Source of the DNA: Mangrovimonas sp. YM274
GTDB taxonomy: Bacteria; Bacteroidota; Bacteroidia; Flavobacteriales; Flavobacteriaceae
Direction: 5' to 3'
Assembly (NCBI RefSeq): GCF_030908385.1
Contig: NZ_CP133091.1
Coordinates: 1,238,501-1,302,500, forward strand
DNA: 64,000 nucleotides
In this document: piece by piece, positions 38,143-46,383 of the stretch
Numbering within the stretch: the stretch's first letter is position 1
Layout: every line of letters begins with the position of its first letter
The notes under the pieces: generated by a model
What the model saw: only the letters and a program-made list of their open reading frames with translations
The model's database searches: none
What the model was told of the DNA's origin: nothing
Position numbers and translations under genes: made by a program

Positions 38143-38517
38143 CTATGATTGAATTTGTGTGAAATGATCGGTTATTTCATTTAAAATAGAAGGAAGATTG
38201 TCAAAAACAAGTTTGTTTTCAAATATAAGGACTGTATATCCCAAATTGTTCAGATATTCGGTTCGTAGCTTATCGTATTCTTGAGCAGTGGGATTGTTGT
38301 GGGCTTCTCCATCAAGTTCTATAATTAATTTTTATGAGGCGCAATAAAAGTCAACAATGTAATGGCCTATACTGTGCTGTTTGGTAAATCGCTTTCCTGA
38401 TAACTGTCTTGCTTTTAAGTGTGTCCATAGGAAAGCTTCTGCAGGGGTTAAATGTTGTCGTAATTCCTTTCGGTGGGCTTTTAGCTCTTTTAAAGTATGT
38501 AGTTTTTGTTTGGACAT
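38143..38517 (-). pseudogene. DUF559 (Vsr-like) endonuclease gene with in-frame stop
   Basis: The frame reads 124 residues from ATG 38517 to TAG 38143-38145, broken by a TAA at 38332-38334 (codon 62). The N-terminal part is classic DUF559: KELRQHLTPAEAFLWTHLKA, then GKRFTKQHSIGHYIVDFYC. After the stop the frame continues KLIIELDGEAHNN and EYLNNLGYTVLIFEN, which holds the E-L-D-G-x-x-H active-site strand. Family members have Glu at the stop position, so one G-to-T change explains it. Vsr-like nucleases cut DNA, and this family is often present in many dispersed copies in Bacteroidota. Repeat copies lie on both sides. Confidence 0.88.
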
Positions 38518-38554
38518 ATTTAAAAATACAATACTATTGGGAATTTGAAAAGGT

Positions 38555-38612
38555 CAAACTCCCCTTTCTTTGCTTTGCAAATTCATTCCCCTCTTCGTCT
38601 GAAGAGGGGAGC
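38555..38612. repeat. Palindromic intergenic repeat, copy 2
   Basis: The most complete copy: the conserved caaactcccctttctttg head and a perfect 9-bp hairpin (cccctcttc with gaagagggg, loop gtct). It starts 38 bases beyond the ATG end of the DUF559 relic. Confidence 0.88.
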
Positions 38613-38732
38613 TCTATAGATTGGTTTTTCATCTTAGTTTTTACAAATCGTTATTACTTTAAATGAGTTACATATTGATGTATTGTGGATCAAGATTGAA
38701 GGGGTGGGGTGTTGTTTTAGTTGTTTGTGAGT

Positions 38733-38814
38733 CAAACTCCCCTTTCTTTGTTTCGCAAATTCATTCCCCTTACTTCGAATACGCTCTGTACAGGCTACGT
38801 CTGAAGAGGGGAGC
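38733..38814. repeat. Palindromic intergenic repeat, copy 3, with insertion
   Basis: Same head as copies 1 and 2, but the loop side is enlarged by about 24 bases (acttcgaatacgctctgtac region) before the closing gaagagggg arm. Confidence 0.85.
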
Positions 38815-38944
38815 TGGGTAGGGTGTGTTTTTCGGAGGTGCTCATAGCGTTATTCTTGTATTAATACATATATCTTACAAGTATGATTTCTTAATATGGC
38901 TTTTGCTATAAAAAGCTTACTTTTACTAGACAATTTTTTAAGAT

Positions 38945-39010
38945 ATGGGGACAGCAAATATTTCAGAGTACAGTTATTTGGTTACAGGGGGCGCTGGGTT
39001 TAACCCGTGA
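38945..39010 (+). pseudogene. 21-codon remnant of an epimerase gene start
   Basis: ATG 38945 opens a 21-codon frame that reads EYSYLVTGGAGF and then Asn-Pro-stop. The same segment of the intact epimerase at 39315 reads NYSYLITGGAGFIGSN. Over 33 bases the two differ at only five or six positions. The likeness breaks exactly after the GGAGF codons. The intact gene lies 305 bases further on, behind the GIY-YIG gene. I read it as the left-over 5' end of a former epimerase allele. Confidence 0.75.
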
Positions 39011-39011
39011 A

Positions 39012-39293
39012 ATGATGACAAGTATGGAAAAGACGTATTATTATATTTACATTTTAAAGTCTTTAAAGGATGGTAAGAAATACACGGGGTATACCCAAGA
39101 CTTGTCATCAAGATTTGAGGCACATCAGAGGGGGAACGTGTTATCTACAAAACATAGGAGGCCTTTTGAATTAATATATTTTGAGGGGTGTTTATCTCAA
39201 AAGGATGCATTAAGACGAGAAAAGTATCTCAAGACACACTACGGGACATTGTTTTTAGGAAATCGCCTCAAATCTTATTTCACAGGTCAATAA
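39012..39293 (+). CDS. GIY-YIG nuclease-domain protein
   Basis: This 93-residue protein shows the GIY-YIG pattern: YYIYILKS, then KKYTGYTQDL, then RFEAHQRG with the active-site arginine, ELIYFEGCLSQKDALRREKYLK with the metal-binding Glu, and LGNRLKSY. These small stand-alone nucleases are common in Bacteroidota and of unknown role. Three ATGs (39012, 39015, 39024) are possible starts; MEKTYYYIYILK at 39024 best fits relatives. It lies 1 base after the epimerase remnant's stop and 21 bases before the intact epimerase gene. Confidence 0.85.
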   Translation: MMTSMEKTYYYIYILKSLKDGKKYTGYTQDLSSRFEAHQRGNVLSTKHRRPFELIYFEGCLSQKDALRREKYLKTHYGTLFLGNRLKSYFTGQ

Positions 39294-39314
39294 ATAAAGT
39301 AAAACAAATATAGT

Positions 39315-40280
39315 ATGTTGCATATTAAAAACTACAGTTACTTAATTACAGGGGGAGCTGGGTTCATTGGTTCTAATTTGGTGGGACATTTGTTGGCACA
39401 TGGTGCGAAGCAGGTGCGGGTGCTGGATGATTTTTCCAATGGGTACCGTGAGAACCTTCAGGAGTTTTTGGAGCATCCTGCTTTTGAATTGATGGAAGGG
39501 GATATCAGGAGCCTCTCGACCTGTAAGGCAGCTATGGAAGGGATGGATTATGTGAGCCATCAGGCGGCTTTGGGGTCGGTGCCACGGTCTATCCATGATC
39601 CTATTACCAGTAACGAGGTGAATGTGTCAGGGTTTTTGAATATGTTGGTGGCTCTTAAGGAAAGTCCTCGTGTGAAGCGTATGGTGTATGCGGCCTCCAG
39701 TTCCACTTATGGAGATAGTCAAAGTCTGCCCAAAGTGGAAGCGGTTATTGGGAAGCCCTTATCGCCTTATGCGGTAACTAAATATGTGAATGAGCTATAT
39801 GCCGATGTGTTTGGTAAAACCTATAATACCGATGTGATTGGACTGCGGTATTTTAACGTGTTTGGACCGAAACAGAGTCCCAATGGGGCCTATGCCGCGG
39901 TGATACCTTTGTTTATGCAAGCCTTGAAGGACGGCGTGCCCGCCACCATTAATGGGGATGGAGGGCAGACGCGCGATTTTACCTATGTGGGCAATGCGGT
40001 TCAGGCGAATGTAAAGGCCTTTTTTGCTGGGCCAGAAGCTGCCAATGAGGTCTTTAATGTGGCCTGTGGGGAACGTATTAGTGTGAACCAATTGTGGGCA
40101 TCGTTGCGTGAGGCGGCTGGTTCGGATTTGGAGCCCAGTTATGGGCCTCCGCGGCAAGGGGATGTTCGGGACAGTCTGGCGGATATTTCCAAGGCGGAAC
40201 GTTTGTTGGGGTACCGTCCGGAAGTGAGTGTTGCGGAGGGGTTGCGGTTGACTTGGAACTATTTCAATACGCTAACATAA
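39315..40280 (+). CDS. UDP-HexNAc (uronate) 4-epimerase-like SDR enzyme (WbpP/TviC-like)
   Basis: This 321-residue extended SDR has GGAGFIGSN in the NAD site, SSSTYGDS as the serine region and YAVTKYVNELYAD as the catalytic Tyr-x3-Lys. It continues GLRYFNVFGPKQSPNGAYAAVIPLF and the substrate loop GDGGQTRDFTYVGNAV. The length and motifs fit UDP-GlcNAc/UDP-GlcNAcA 4-epimerases of the WbpP/TviC group. With the dehydrogenase 1.6 kb upstream it would give UDP-GalNAcA, as in Vi-type pathways; that pairing is inferred. Confidence 0.88.
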   Translation: MLHIKNYSYLITGGAGFIGSNLVGHLLAHGAKQVRVLDDFSNGYRENLQEFLEHPAFELMEGDIRSLSTCKAAMEGMDYVSHQAALGSVPRSIHDPITSNEVNVSGFLNMLVALKESPRVKRMVYAASSSTYGDSQSLPKVEAVIGKPLSPYAVTKYVNELYADVFGKTYNTDVIGLRYFNVFGPKQSPNGAYAAVIPLFMQALKDGVPATINGDGGQTRDFTYVGNAVQANVKAFFAGPEAANEVFNVACGERISVNQLWASLREAAGSDLEPSYGPPRQGDVRDSLADISKAERLLGYRPEVSVAEGLRLTWNYFNTLT

Positions 40281-40287
40281 AATACGT

Positions 40288-41295
40288 ATGAAAGTATACA
40301 TAGATCCTGCAGCCGACATGCTGTATGCGTCATTTTACATTAAGGGCCTAGAGGAGGTTTTTGGAAAGAGGAATATTGGCTATAGCGCCCAATACTTTAA
40401 AAACTTTGTGCATAACAATCATTTTTTTGCCTTTGTGTTGGTGGATGACAATAAAACCATGAAAAAGTTGGTGGTAGATTTTACAGATGCAGCCTTAATA
40501 GACGAAAAAGCCTTGGATTGGGCAGACGTGTATGGAAAGGTTAATTATGACGGTCAGTATAAATCGGAAAAAATTTTAGTAATAGGCCCAAGTTTCGGAA
40601 TCAATATCTATTCAGGAATGACAACTGCTGTTTTGGCGGTCTCCAATTTCCTAAAGGCCTATCCCAGGATACCCGATAAAAGAAGATTTTTATCCGATTA
40701 CAAGTCTCAGTTTCGTAGACCTCAATTGCAGGAGTATAACAAAAGAAAAAACAATGGCGCCTATATTTTCTTTATGGCCTCACTTTGGAAAAATGAAAAG
40801 CAAACCAATCAGTTTAGAGCCAACTTCATTAGGGCCTGTAGGGCCAATCCTAATATTAAATTCGAAGGAGGCTTTGCGCCCAGAACAAAAAGAGACCTTT
40901 CGGGTTTTGAGGCCTTGACAACACCAGCAAGGGTGAAAATGGACTATTATATGTCAAAGATTTTACAATCTATACTGGTATTTAATACACCGGCCGTAAA
41001 GGATTGCCATGGTTGGAAATTGGGGGAATATCTATGTATGGGAACAGTGATATTGTCAACCCCTTTAAAGCGGCAATTGCCGCAGCCGTTATTAGATGGG
41101 GAGCATGTAATATTTACAGATGGCTCAGAGAGTGATATTACTAAAAAAGTTAACACATTATTGAAAAACGATTCTCTTAGAGAGAAGCTTGAAAACAATA
41201 CCGCCGAGTATTATCAAAAATACTTACAACCTAAGCAGGCAATAAGAAACTTGTTGGGAAATGCAATTGGCGATTTTGATAAATGTAAAGTCTAA
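40288..41295 (+). CDS. Probable glycosyltransferase of uncertain family
   Basis: This 335-residue soluble protein starts MKVYIDPAADMLYASFYIKG. The C-terminal third resembles GT-B donor domains: GWKLGEYLCMGTVILSTPLKRQLP, then LLDGEHVIFTDGSESDITKKVNTLLKNDSLREKLENN, as in GT1/GT4 enzymes where the sugar-nucleotide is held by the E-x-L-x-x-G-x region. The N-terminal half does not match a family I recognise. It sits between the epimerase (7 bases) and the Wzm-like permease (23 bases) in the same direction. Confidence 0.65.
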   Translation: MKVYIDPAADMLYASFYIKGLEEVFGKRNIGYSAQYFKNFVHNNHFFAFVLVDDNKTMKKLVVDFTDAALIDEKALDWADVYGKVNYDGQYKSEKILVIGPSFGINIYSGMTTAVLAVSNFLKAYPRIPDKRRFLSDYKSQFRRPQLQEYNKRKNNGAYIFFMASLWKNEKQTNQFRANFIRACRANPNIKFEGGFAPRTKRDLSGFEALTTPARVKMDYYMSKILQSILVFNTPAVKDCHGWKLGEYLCMGTVILSTPLKRQLPQPLLDGEHVIFTDGSESDITKKVNTLLKNDSLREKLENNTAEYYQKYLQPKQAIRNLLGNAIGDFDKCKV

Positions 41296-41318
41296 TCTGT
41301 ATATTCGCACTTTAAGCT

Positions 41319-42164
41319 GTGATATTGGAAACTCGCATATACCAAAGAAAACGAAAAATAAAACCAGGAAAACTCCTTAAAGAAAGTTTAAAGGATGTCG
41401 TGTCATCTAGGTTTTTATCAAAACAATTGGCCGTAAGGGACATTAAGGCACTGTACAGACAATCCTTCTTGGGGGTGTTTTGGGCATTTATAACTCCCAT
41501 AATGACGGCCTTGGTATGGATCCTCTTGCGGCAGTCTGGAACGGTGACACTGTCCGAAACTGGAGTGCCCTATCCCATATTCGTTTTTTCCGGAACCCTA
41601 ATTTGGTCCATACTCGTAGAAGCTATCAATGCACCTATGGCCAACACAAATGCCGCAAGGGGCATTTTGACGAAGATCAATTTTCCCAAGGAAGCTTTAG
41701 TGGTTTCAGGGATATACAAACTCTTGTTCAATAGTACTATTAAAATAGGGGTGTTATTACTCTTTTTACAAGTGTATGGGCTTACATTTACGTGGCACAT
41801 GCTCCTTTTTCCTTTAGCAGTTTTGGGGGCTGTAGTTTTTGGCACGGCTCTAGGCTTATTAATAACACCTTTAGGATTATTATATAAAGATATTGGAAAG
41901 ATAGTGGCATTTGGAATGCAATTCTTAATGTATGCCACCCCTGTGGTCTATGCCATCCCTAAAGAAGGGATAATGCGAATGCTTATGGAGGTTAATCCTT
42001 TAACGCCGTTGATAACAGTGCCTAGAGACCTATTGTTGGGAGGAATGCCTCAATATATGGGATATTTTGGAGCAGTGATTGTGGGATGTATGCCATTGCT
42101 GTTTATAGGCTTGGTGTTTTATAGAATGGCAATTCCGGTAATTGTGGAAAGATTAAGTGCATAA
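41319..42164 (+). CDS. ABC-2 polysaccharide export permease (Wzm-like)
   Basis: This 281-residue membrane protein has six hydrophobic segments in the ABC2_membrane pattern. It shows SRFLSKQLAVRDIKALYRQSFLGVFWAFITPIM near the start and LLYKDIGKIVAFGMQFLMYATPVVYAIP near the end, typical of O-antigen and capsule exporters. The start is GTG 41319; the stop TAA overlaps the ATG of the ATPase gene by one base. Together the two genes make a complete exporter that flips a finished lipid-linked glycan. Confidence 0.92.
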   Translation: MILETRIYQRKRKIKPGKLLKESLKDVVSSRFLSKQLAVRDIKALYRQSFLGVFWAFITPIMTALVWILLRQSGTVTLSETGVPYPIFVFSGTLIWSILVEAINAPMANTNAARGILTKINFPKEALVVSGIYKLLFNSTIKIGVLLLFLQVYGLTFTWHMLLFPLAVLGAVVFGTALGLLITPLGLLYKDIGKIVAFGMQFLMYATPVVYAIPKEGIMRMLMEVNPLTPLITVPRDLLLGGMPQYMGYFGAVIVGCMPLLFIGLVFYRMAIPVIVERLSA

Positions 42165-43396
42165 TGGAACAGGACAATAAGGACATACTGGTAAAGGTAG
42201 AGGGACTAAGTAAAAAATTCTGTAAAGATCTAAAAACAAGTCTTTGGTATGGGGTAAAGGATCTAACAGCAGAAATGTTGGGCCATCCCTATAGTGCAGT
42301 GCTAAGACCTAAGGAGTTTTGGGCAGTAAAGGGGGTGAGTTTTGAGCTGCGCCGTGGGGAGTGCTTGGGATTGATTGGGCATAACGGTGCAGGCAAAAGT
42401 ACATTATTAAAGATTTTGAATGGCCTGATCAACCCCGATGATGGAAAAGTTACTATAAAAGGTAGGGTAGGGGCATTGATAGAGTTGGGAGCGGGATTCA
42501 ATCCTATTTTAAGTGGTCGTGAAAATATTTATAACAATGGCGCCATTTTAGGTTTTAGCAGAAAGGAAATCGATGCCAAACTGGACGAGATCATTGCCTT
42601 TGCCGAGTTGGAAGATTTTATTGATATGCCTGTTCAACATTATAGCTCTGGGATGAAGGTCCGCCTAGGCTTTGCCGTGGCAGCCCAAATGGAACCAGAT
42701 GTATTGTTGGTAGATGAAGTGTTGGCTGTGGGTGATTTAGGATTCATTATGAAGTGTTTTAAAACAATAGATGAACTGCTTCCTAAAACTGCTATAATTT
42801 TTGTGTCTCATAGTATGCCTTTGGTCTCTAGGGTTTGTAATAAAATTTTGTTATTGGACCATGGGAAAACTCTCTTTAAGGGAAAGGATACCTCTAAAGG
42901 AATTGATATTTATTATTCACAATTCAAAGGGAATGGAACTAGTATCATTTTTTCCAATGGCTTGTTTGAACTTAAGAAAGTTGGTTTAGTAGGAGCGGAC
43001 TTGAAGGATACCGAGTTGCCAAAAGTGAAGTGGAATACTGAGTTCAAATTATTTTTTAAATTTAAAGTGAATCAAGACATCAATTTTAACCCAATTTTTA
43101 GGATTATTATCTTGGATAAGGAATTAAGAGAGGTCGCAGTATTGGAAGAGAATGAAAGTAACGGTGGGTTGAACATCTTGGATGGTGTATCGGAATTTAC
43201 TGTAAGTCATGAGTATTTGGAATTGTCCAAAGGAATTTATTCAATAGATATTTTAGTTGCCAAAAACAAAACAAGATCCCCATTGCTCAGGCAAAATAAT
43301 ATTATGCGTTTCCAAGTACTTCACGATAAAGAAACTTGGCCTCCCTTTTTATTGAAAGCTAAATTTGAAAACTTAAAGACGAATGAAATCCAATGA
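42164..43396 (+). CDS. ABC polysaccharide export ATPase with C-terminal Wzt domain
   Basis: This 410-residue protein has an ABC domain (about 1-245; Walker A GHNGAGKST, signature YSSGMKVRLGFAVA, Walker B VLLVDEVLAVGD, switch SHSMPLV). The extra domain at about 255-405 is beta-rich (ELKKVGLVGADLKDTELPKVKWNTEFKLFFKFKV), in the position of the Wzt C-terminal carbohydrate-binding domain. That domain recognises the capped non-reducing end of the glycan. It overlaps the permease stop by one base and shares ATGA with the sulfotransferase gene. Confidence 0.9.
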   Translation: MEQDNKDILVKVEGLSKKFCKDLKTSLWYGVKDLTAEMLGHPYSAVLRPKEFWAVKGVSFELRRGECLGLIGHNGAGKSTLLKILNGLINPDDGKVTIKGRVGALIELGAGFNPILSGRENIYNNGAILGFSRKEIDAKLDEIIAFAELEDFIDMPVQHYSSGMKVRLGFAVAAQMEPDVLLVDEVLAVGDLGFIMKCFKTIDELLPKTAIIFVSHSMPLVSRVCNKILLLDHGKTLFKGKDTSKGIDIYYSQFKGNGTSIIFSNGLFELKKVGLVGADLKDTELPKVKWNTEFKLFFKFKVNQDINFNPIFRIIILDKELREVAVLEENESNGGLNILDGVSEFTVSHEYLELSKGIYSIDILVAKNKTRSPLLRQNNIMRFQVLHDKETWPPFLLKAKFENLKTNEIQ

Positions 43397-44298
43397 GAGC
43401 TAAAAAGGTAATGATGAGGTTACAAGAGCATATCAAAAAGTTAGTCGTTAAAATTTTGATATCTTGTTTTGGAAATAGGATTATTTCGTTTGAAGAAAAT
43501 GATTCAGGTAAAGTTGTCTTTATCATGGGAATGTTTCGGTCAGGGACAACTTTAACAGCTCAGGTAATGAGAGGGTTGGGATTTAAAATGGGACCCGATT
43601 GGCAGCTTCTTAAAGGAGTGGGAAAGCGTAAACAGTTAAATCCAAATGGGTTTTATGAAGATTATTTATTCTCTGCCTTAGCTTGGTATTGGATGCATAA
43701 ACTAAACAAAACGGGAGATGATTTACCTAAAATAGAGGAAGTAAATGGATTTTGTTTAGAAAATTTACCAGTGAGGGACTTTATTTTATTTTGTGAACAA
43801 GCTTATCTTGAAGAGCGGATTTCCTATTTTAACAAGATACGAGCTTATGTATATTTAATTATAAATAAGGAAAAAGCTTTTTATCGAGATAAGGAAGTTA
43901 TAAAGGTGCCAATGTTGGTTCCTTTTCATAAGCAGTTGATAGATTGGTTCCCCAATGCCAAGTTTTTAATTGTAATACGTAATCCGGATGCAACAATTAG
44001 TTCTTCAAAAGTGCTGACAGAAAAATCTGGCATAGAGTTGTATAATTCATATTACGACCATCTAGTAAGTGGCTATGAAGAGTGTAAGGAAAAATGTACA
44101 GTGCTCTCTTACGATATCTTACTACAAAAGCCTGAGGAATCAATCAAGATTTTGTCAAAATTATTTGGAAAGGAATATAAGGAAACAAAATCTCTCATAG
44201 ACAAAAAGCTCATTAGGAACAAGGATAAGAATGAATGGATTTCAGATCAATATCTCTTCCTTTTTAAAGAAGCCGTAAATGGATTACAAGTAATTTAA
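43393..44298 (+). CDS. Sulfotransferase-family protein
   Basis: This 301-residue protein has a P-loop-like 5'-phosphosulfate binding motif, VVFIMGMFRSGTTLTAQVMRGLG, and the 3'-phosphate motif FLIVIRNPDATISSSKVLTE. Both are family signatures of PAPS-using sulfotransferases. A first helix (HIKKLVVKILISCFG) precedes them. It overlaps the Wzt-like gene by 4 bases, a link that suggests it modifies the same glycan, perhaps its end cap. The acceptor is unknown. The DNA from here to about 59 kb is visibly more AT-rich than the housekeeping part. Confidence 0.85.
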   Translation: MRAKKVMMRLQEHIKKLVVKILISCFGNRIISFEENDSGKVVFIMGMFRSGTTLTAQVMRGLGFKMGPDWQLLKGVGKRKQLNPNGFYEDYLFSALAWYWMHKLNKTGDDLPKIEEVNGFCLENLPVRDFILFCEQAYLEERISYFNKIRAYVYLIINKEKAFYRDKEVIKVPMLVPFHKQLIDWFPNAKFLIVIRNPDATISSSKVLTEKSGIELYNSYYDHLVSGYEECKEKCTVLSYDILLQKPEESIKILSKLFGKEYKETKSLIDKKLIRNKDKNEWISDQYLFLFKEAVNGLQVI

Positions 44299-44307
44299 TG
44301 TGAAGAA

Positions 44308-45612
44308 TTGAAAGTACTAATAGTAAATACCTATGATTTTGGAGGGGCAGCAAATTCATGTGTCAGACTTCATCTGGGACTTTTAGATTGTGATGTTGAT
44401 TCTTCTTTATTACTTAGGACAAGGCAGAATCCAAATATCCCTAATTCTTTTATTAGCTCTGCTCCAAAATCGATTCAACAAAAAAACAATAGTAATAGGA
44501 TTACAAGAAAGCTCAAACATGTTTTTTTTCAGAAGAATAAAGATAAAAAGGAAGCAACTAATGGGCTCAGTCATAAAATCGACCTAGTTTTAAAAGAAAG
44601 GTCTAAGGAGTTGGAAATGTTTAGTTTAGTAAAATCGAAATTCGATATTACAGAGTCTGTATTATATAAGGAGGCCGATATTATAAATCTCCATTGGGTT
44701 GCAGATTTTTTGGACTTTGAATCTTTTTTTGCTAAAAACACAAAACCTCTAGTGTGGACCTTACATGATATGTTTCCTTTTACGGGAGGCGAGCATTATG
44801 AGGAAAACTATTTAGGCATAGATACCTATGGCAAACCAAAACTCCGATTAGTTTCTCAGGAAGAAAAGGAGATATCAGCAGAGATTTTCAGTTTAAAACA
44901 AAAGCTTTTCGAAAGCTGTAAAAGTTTAACGCTAGTAGCACCTTCTTTATGGCTGGCCAATGAAGCTAAAAAATCTGGTGCTTTTTTGAATAATAGAATT
45001 TTACATATTCCCTATGGCTTGGATAAGGAGGTCTTCACTTTGAGAAATAAAGAATTTTCAAGGGAAATACTAAATATTCCAAAGGGTAAAAAAGTGATTT
45101 TATTTGTAGCAGAATCATTGAAAAATAATAGAAAAGGCTTTGTGTATCTGATGAAAGCCTTTGAAAGTTTAAATGTCAATGATGCGGTTTTATGTGCGGT
45201 TGGCCATAAAACGAGTGAGCTTAAAACAATGGGAAATCTAATACAGCTGGGGCCAATTAAAGATGAGCGTTTGATGAGTTTGGTATATTCTGCGGCAGAT
45301 ATTTTTATCATCCCGTCCTTGATGGATAATTTACCCAATACGGTTTTAGAATCCCTAATGTGCGGAACACCTGTAATTGGATTTCCAGTAGGAGGAATTA
45401 AAGAAATGATTGATCATGGTCACAATGGATTGCTTACTAATGAAATAAGTGTTCTTGCATTACAAGCTGCCATTCAGTCTTTTCTCAATGGCGATTATAA
45501 GTTCAATCAAAGTGAAATAAGAAATCAAGCCATAAAAAAATATAGCTTAGAAGTTCAGGCAAAAAAATATAAAGAGCTTTTTCAAGGCTTGTTAATTGAT
45601 AATAAGTGTTAA
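44308..45612 (+). CDS. GT4-type glycosyltransferase
   Basis: This 434-residue GT-B enzyme starts at TTG 44308 (MKVLIVNTYDFGGAANSC). It carries HWVADFLDFESFF and VWTLHDMFPFTGGEHYE, a pattern of capsule GT4 enzymes. The donor-binding E-x7-E region is LPNTVLESLMCGTPVIGFPVGGIKEMI. ATG is not available near the start; the conserved first strand begins at the TTG codon. The stop is followed directly by the TTG of the next gene. Confidence 0.9.
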   Translation: MKVLIVNTYDFGGAANSCVRLHLGLLDCDVDSSLLLRTRQNPNIPNSFISSAPKSIQQKNNSNRITRKLKHVFFQKNKDKKEATNGLSHKIDLVLKERSKELEMFSLVKSKFDITESVLYKEADIINLHWVADFLDFESFFAKNTKPLVWTLHDMFPFTGGEHYEENYLGIDTYGKPKLRLVSQEEKEISAEIFSLKQKLFESCKSLTLVAPSLWLANEAKKSGAFLNNRILHIPYGLDKEVFTLRNKEFSREILNIPKGKKVILFVAESLKNNRKGFVYLMKAFESLNVNDAVLCAVGHKTSELKTMGNLIQLGPIKDERLMSLVYSAADIFIIPSLMDNLPNTVLESLMCGTPVIGFPVGGIKEMIDHGHNGLLTNEISVLALQAAIQSFLNGDYKFNQSEIRNQAIKKYSLEVQAKKYKELFQGLLIDNKC

Positions 45613-46383
45613 TTGAGTAAATTAATTTCCATAATAACGGTTAACCTGAACAATGCATCGGGTCTTTTAAAAACAATTGAAAGTGTAAAAGGACAGGAGT
45701 TTTTGAATTTTGAACATATCGTCATTGATGGTGGATCATCCGATGGAAGTAAGGAGTTGATAGAAAGGGAAAAAAAATACATAGCTTTATGGCTAAGTGA
45801 GCCAGATACGGGAATTTATAATGCCATGAATAAGGGAATAAGGCTGGCTACTGCAAAGTACATCTTGTTCCTCAATAGTGGAGATATTTTCTACACTACA
45901 AGGGCCTTGTTCCATTTCGCGGAAAGTATAGCTCTTGGAAATGATAAAGATTTCCTTTTTGGGGATATTGCTGTTGCAGCTAGACAGGAATACATAAAAA
46001 CTTACCCAGATACTTTGGACTTCTTGTACTTTATAAAGGATACCTTACCACATCCAGCAACACTTGTAAAGAGAAGTTGTTTTGATAAGTTGATGTATGA
46101 TGAAAGATTCAAAATAGTTTCCGATTGGAAATTTTTTATGTTGGGGATTATCAAATTTAAATTTAGCTATATGCATATACCAGAGGTTATTTCCAAATTT
46201 CATTTGGACGGTATAAGCAGTAATATGCCAAATTTGGTAGAGAATGAACGGGCAATGGTTTTGCATGAAGATTTCTTTTGGAAAATGAAAGCTGTGAAGA
46301 TAAGGAGCACTTTAAAGGCAAAGCTCCATCAGGTCAAAAAAAAGCTTAAAAGAATATCCATTCTAAAGGAAGTAAGCCAATGA
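45613..46383 (+). CDS. Family 2 glycosyltransferase (WcaE-like)
   Basis: This 256-residue GT-A enzyme has LISIITVNLNNASGL, then HIVIDGGSSDGS, then EPDTGIYNAMNKGIRLA and the metal motif LNSGDIFY. This variant with SGD in place of DDD and the D-T-G-I-Y-x-A-M-N-K-G motif is typical of the colanic-acid WcaE/WcaA-like group. The start TTG 45613 abuts the preceding stop; the end shares ATGA with the next gene. Confidence 0.9.
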   Translation: MSKLISIITVNLNNASGLLKTIESVKGQEFLNFEHIVIDGGSSDGSKELIEREKKYIALWLSEPDTGIYNAMNKGIRLATAKYILFLNSGDIFYTTRALFHFAESIALGNDKDFLFGDIAVAARQEYIKTYPDTLDFLYFIKDTLPHPATLVKRSCFDKLMYDERFKIVSDWKFFMLGIIKFKFSYMHIPEVISKFHLDGISSNMPNLVENERAMVLHEDFFWKMKAVKIRSTLKAKLHQVKKKLKRISILKEVSQ

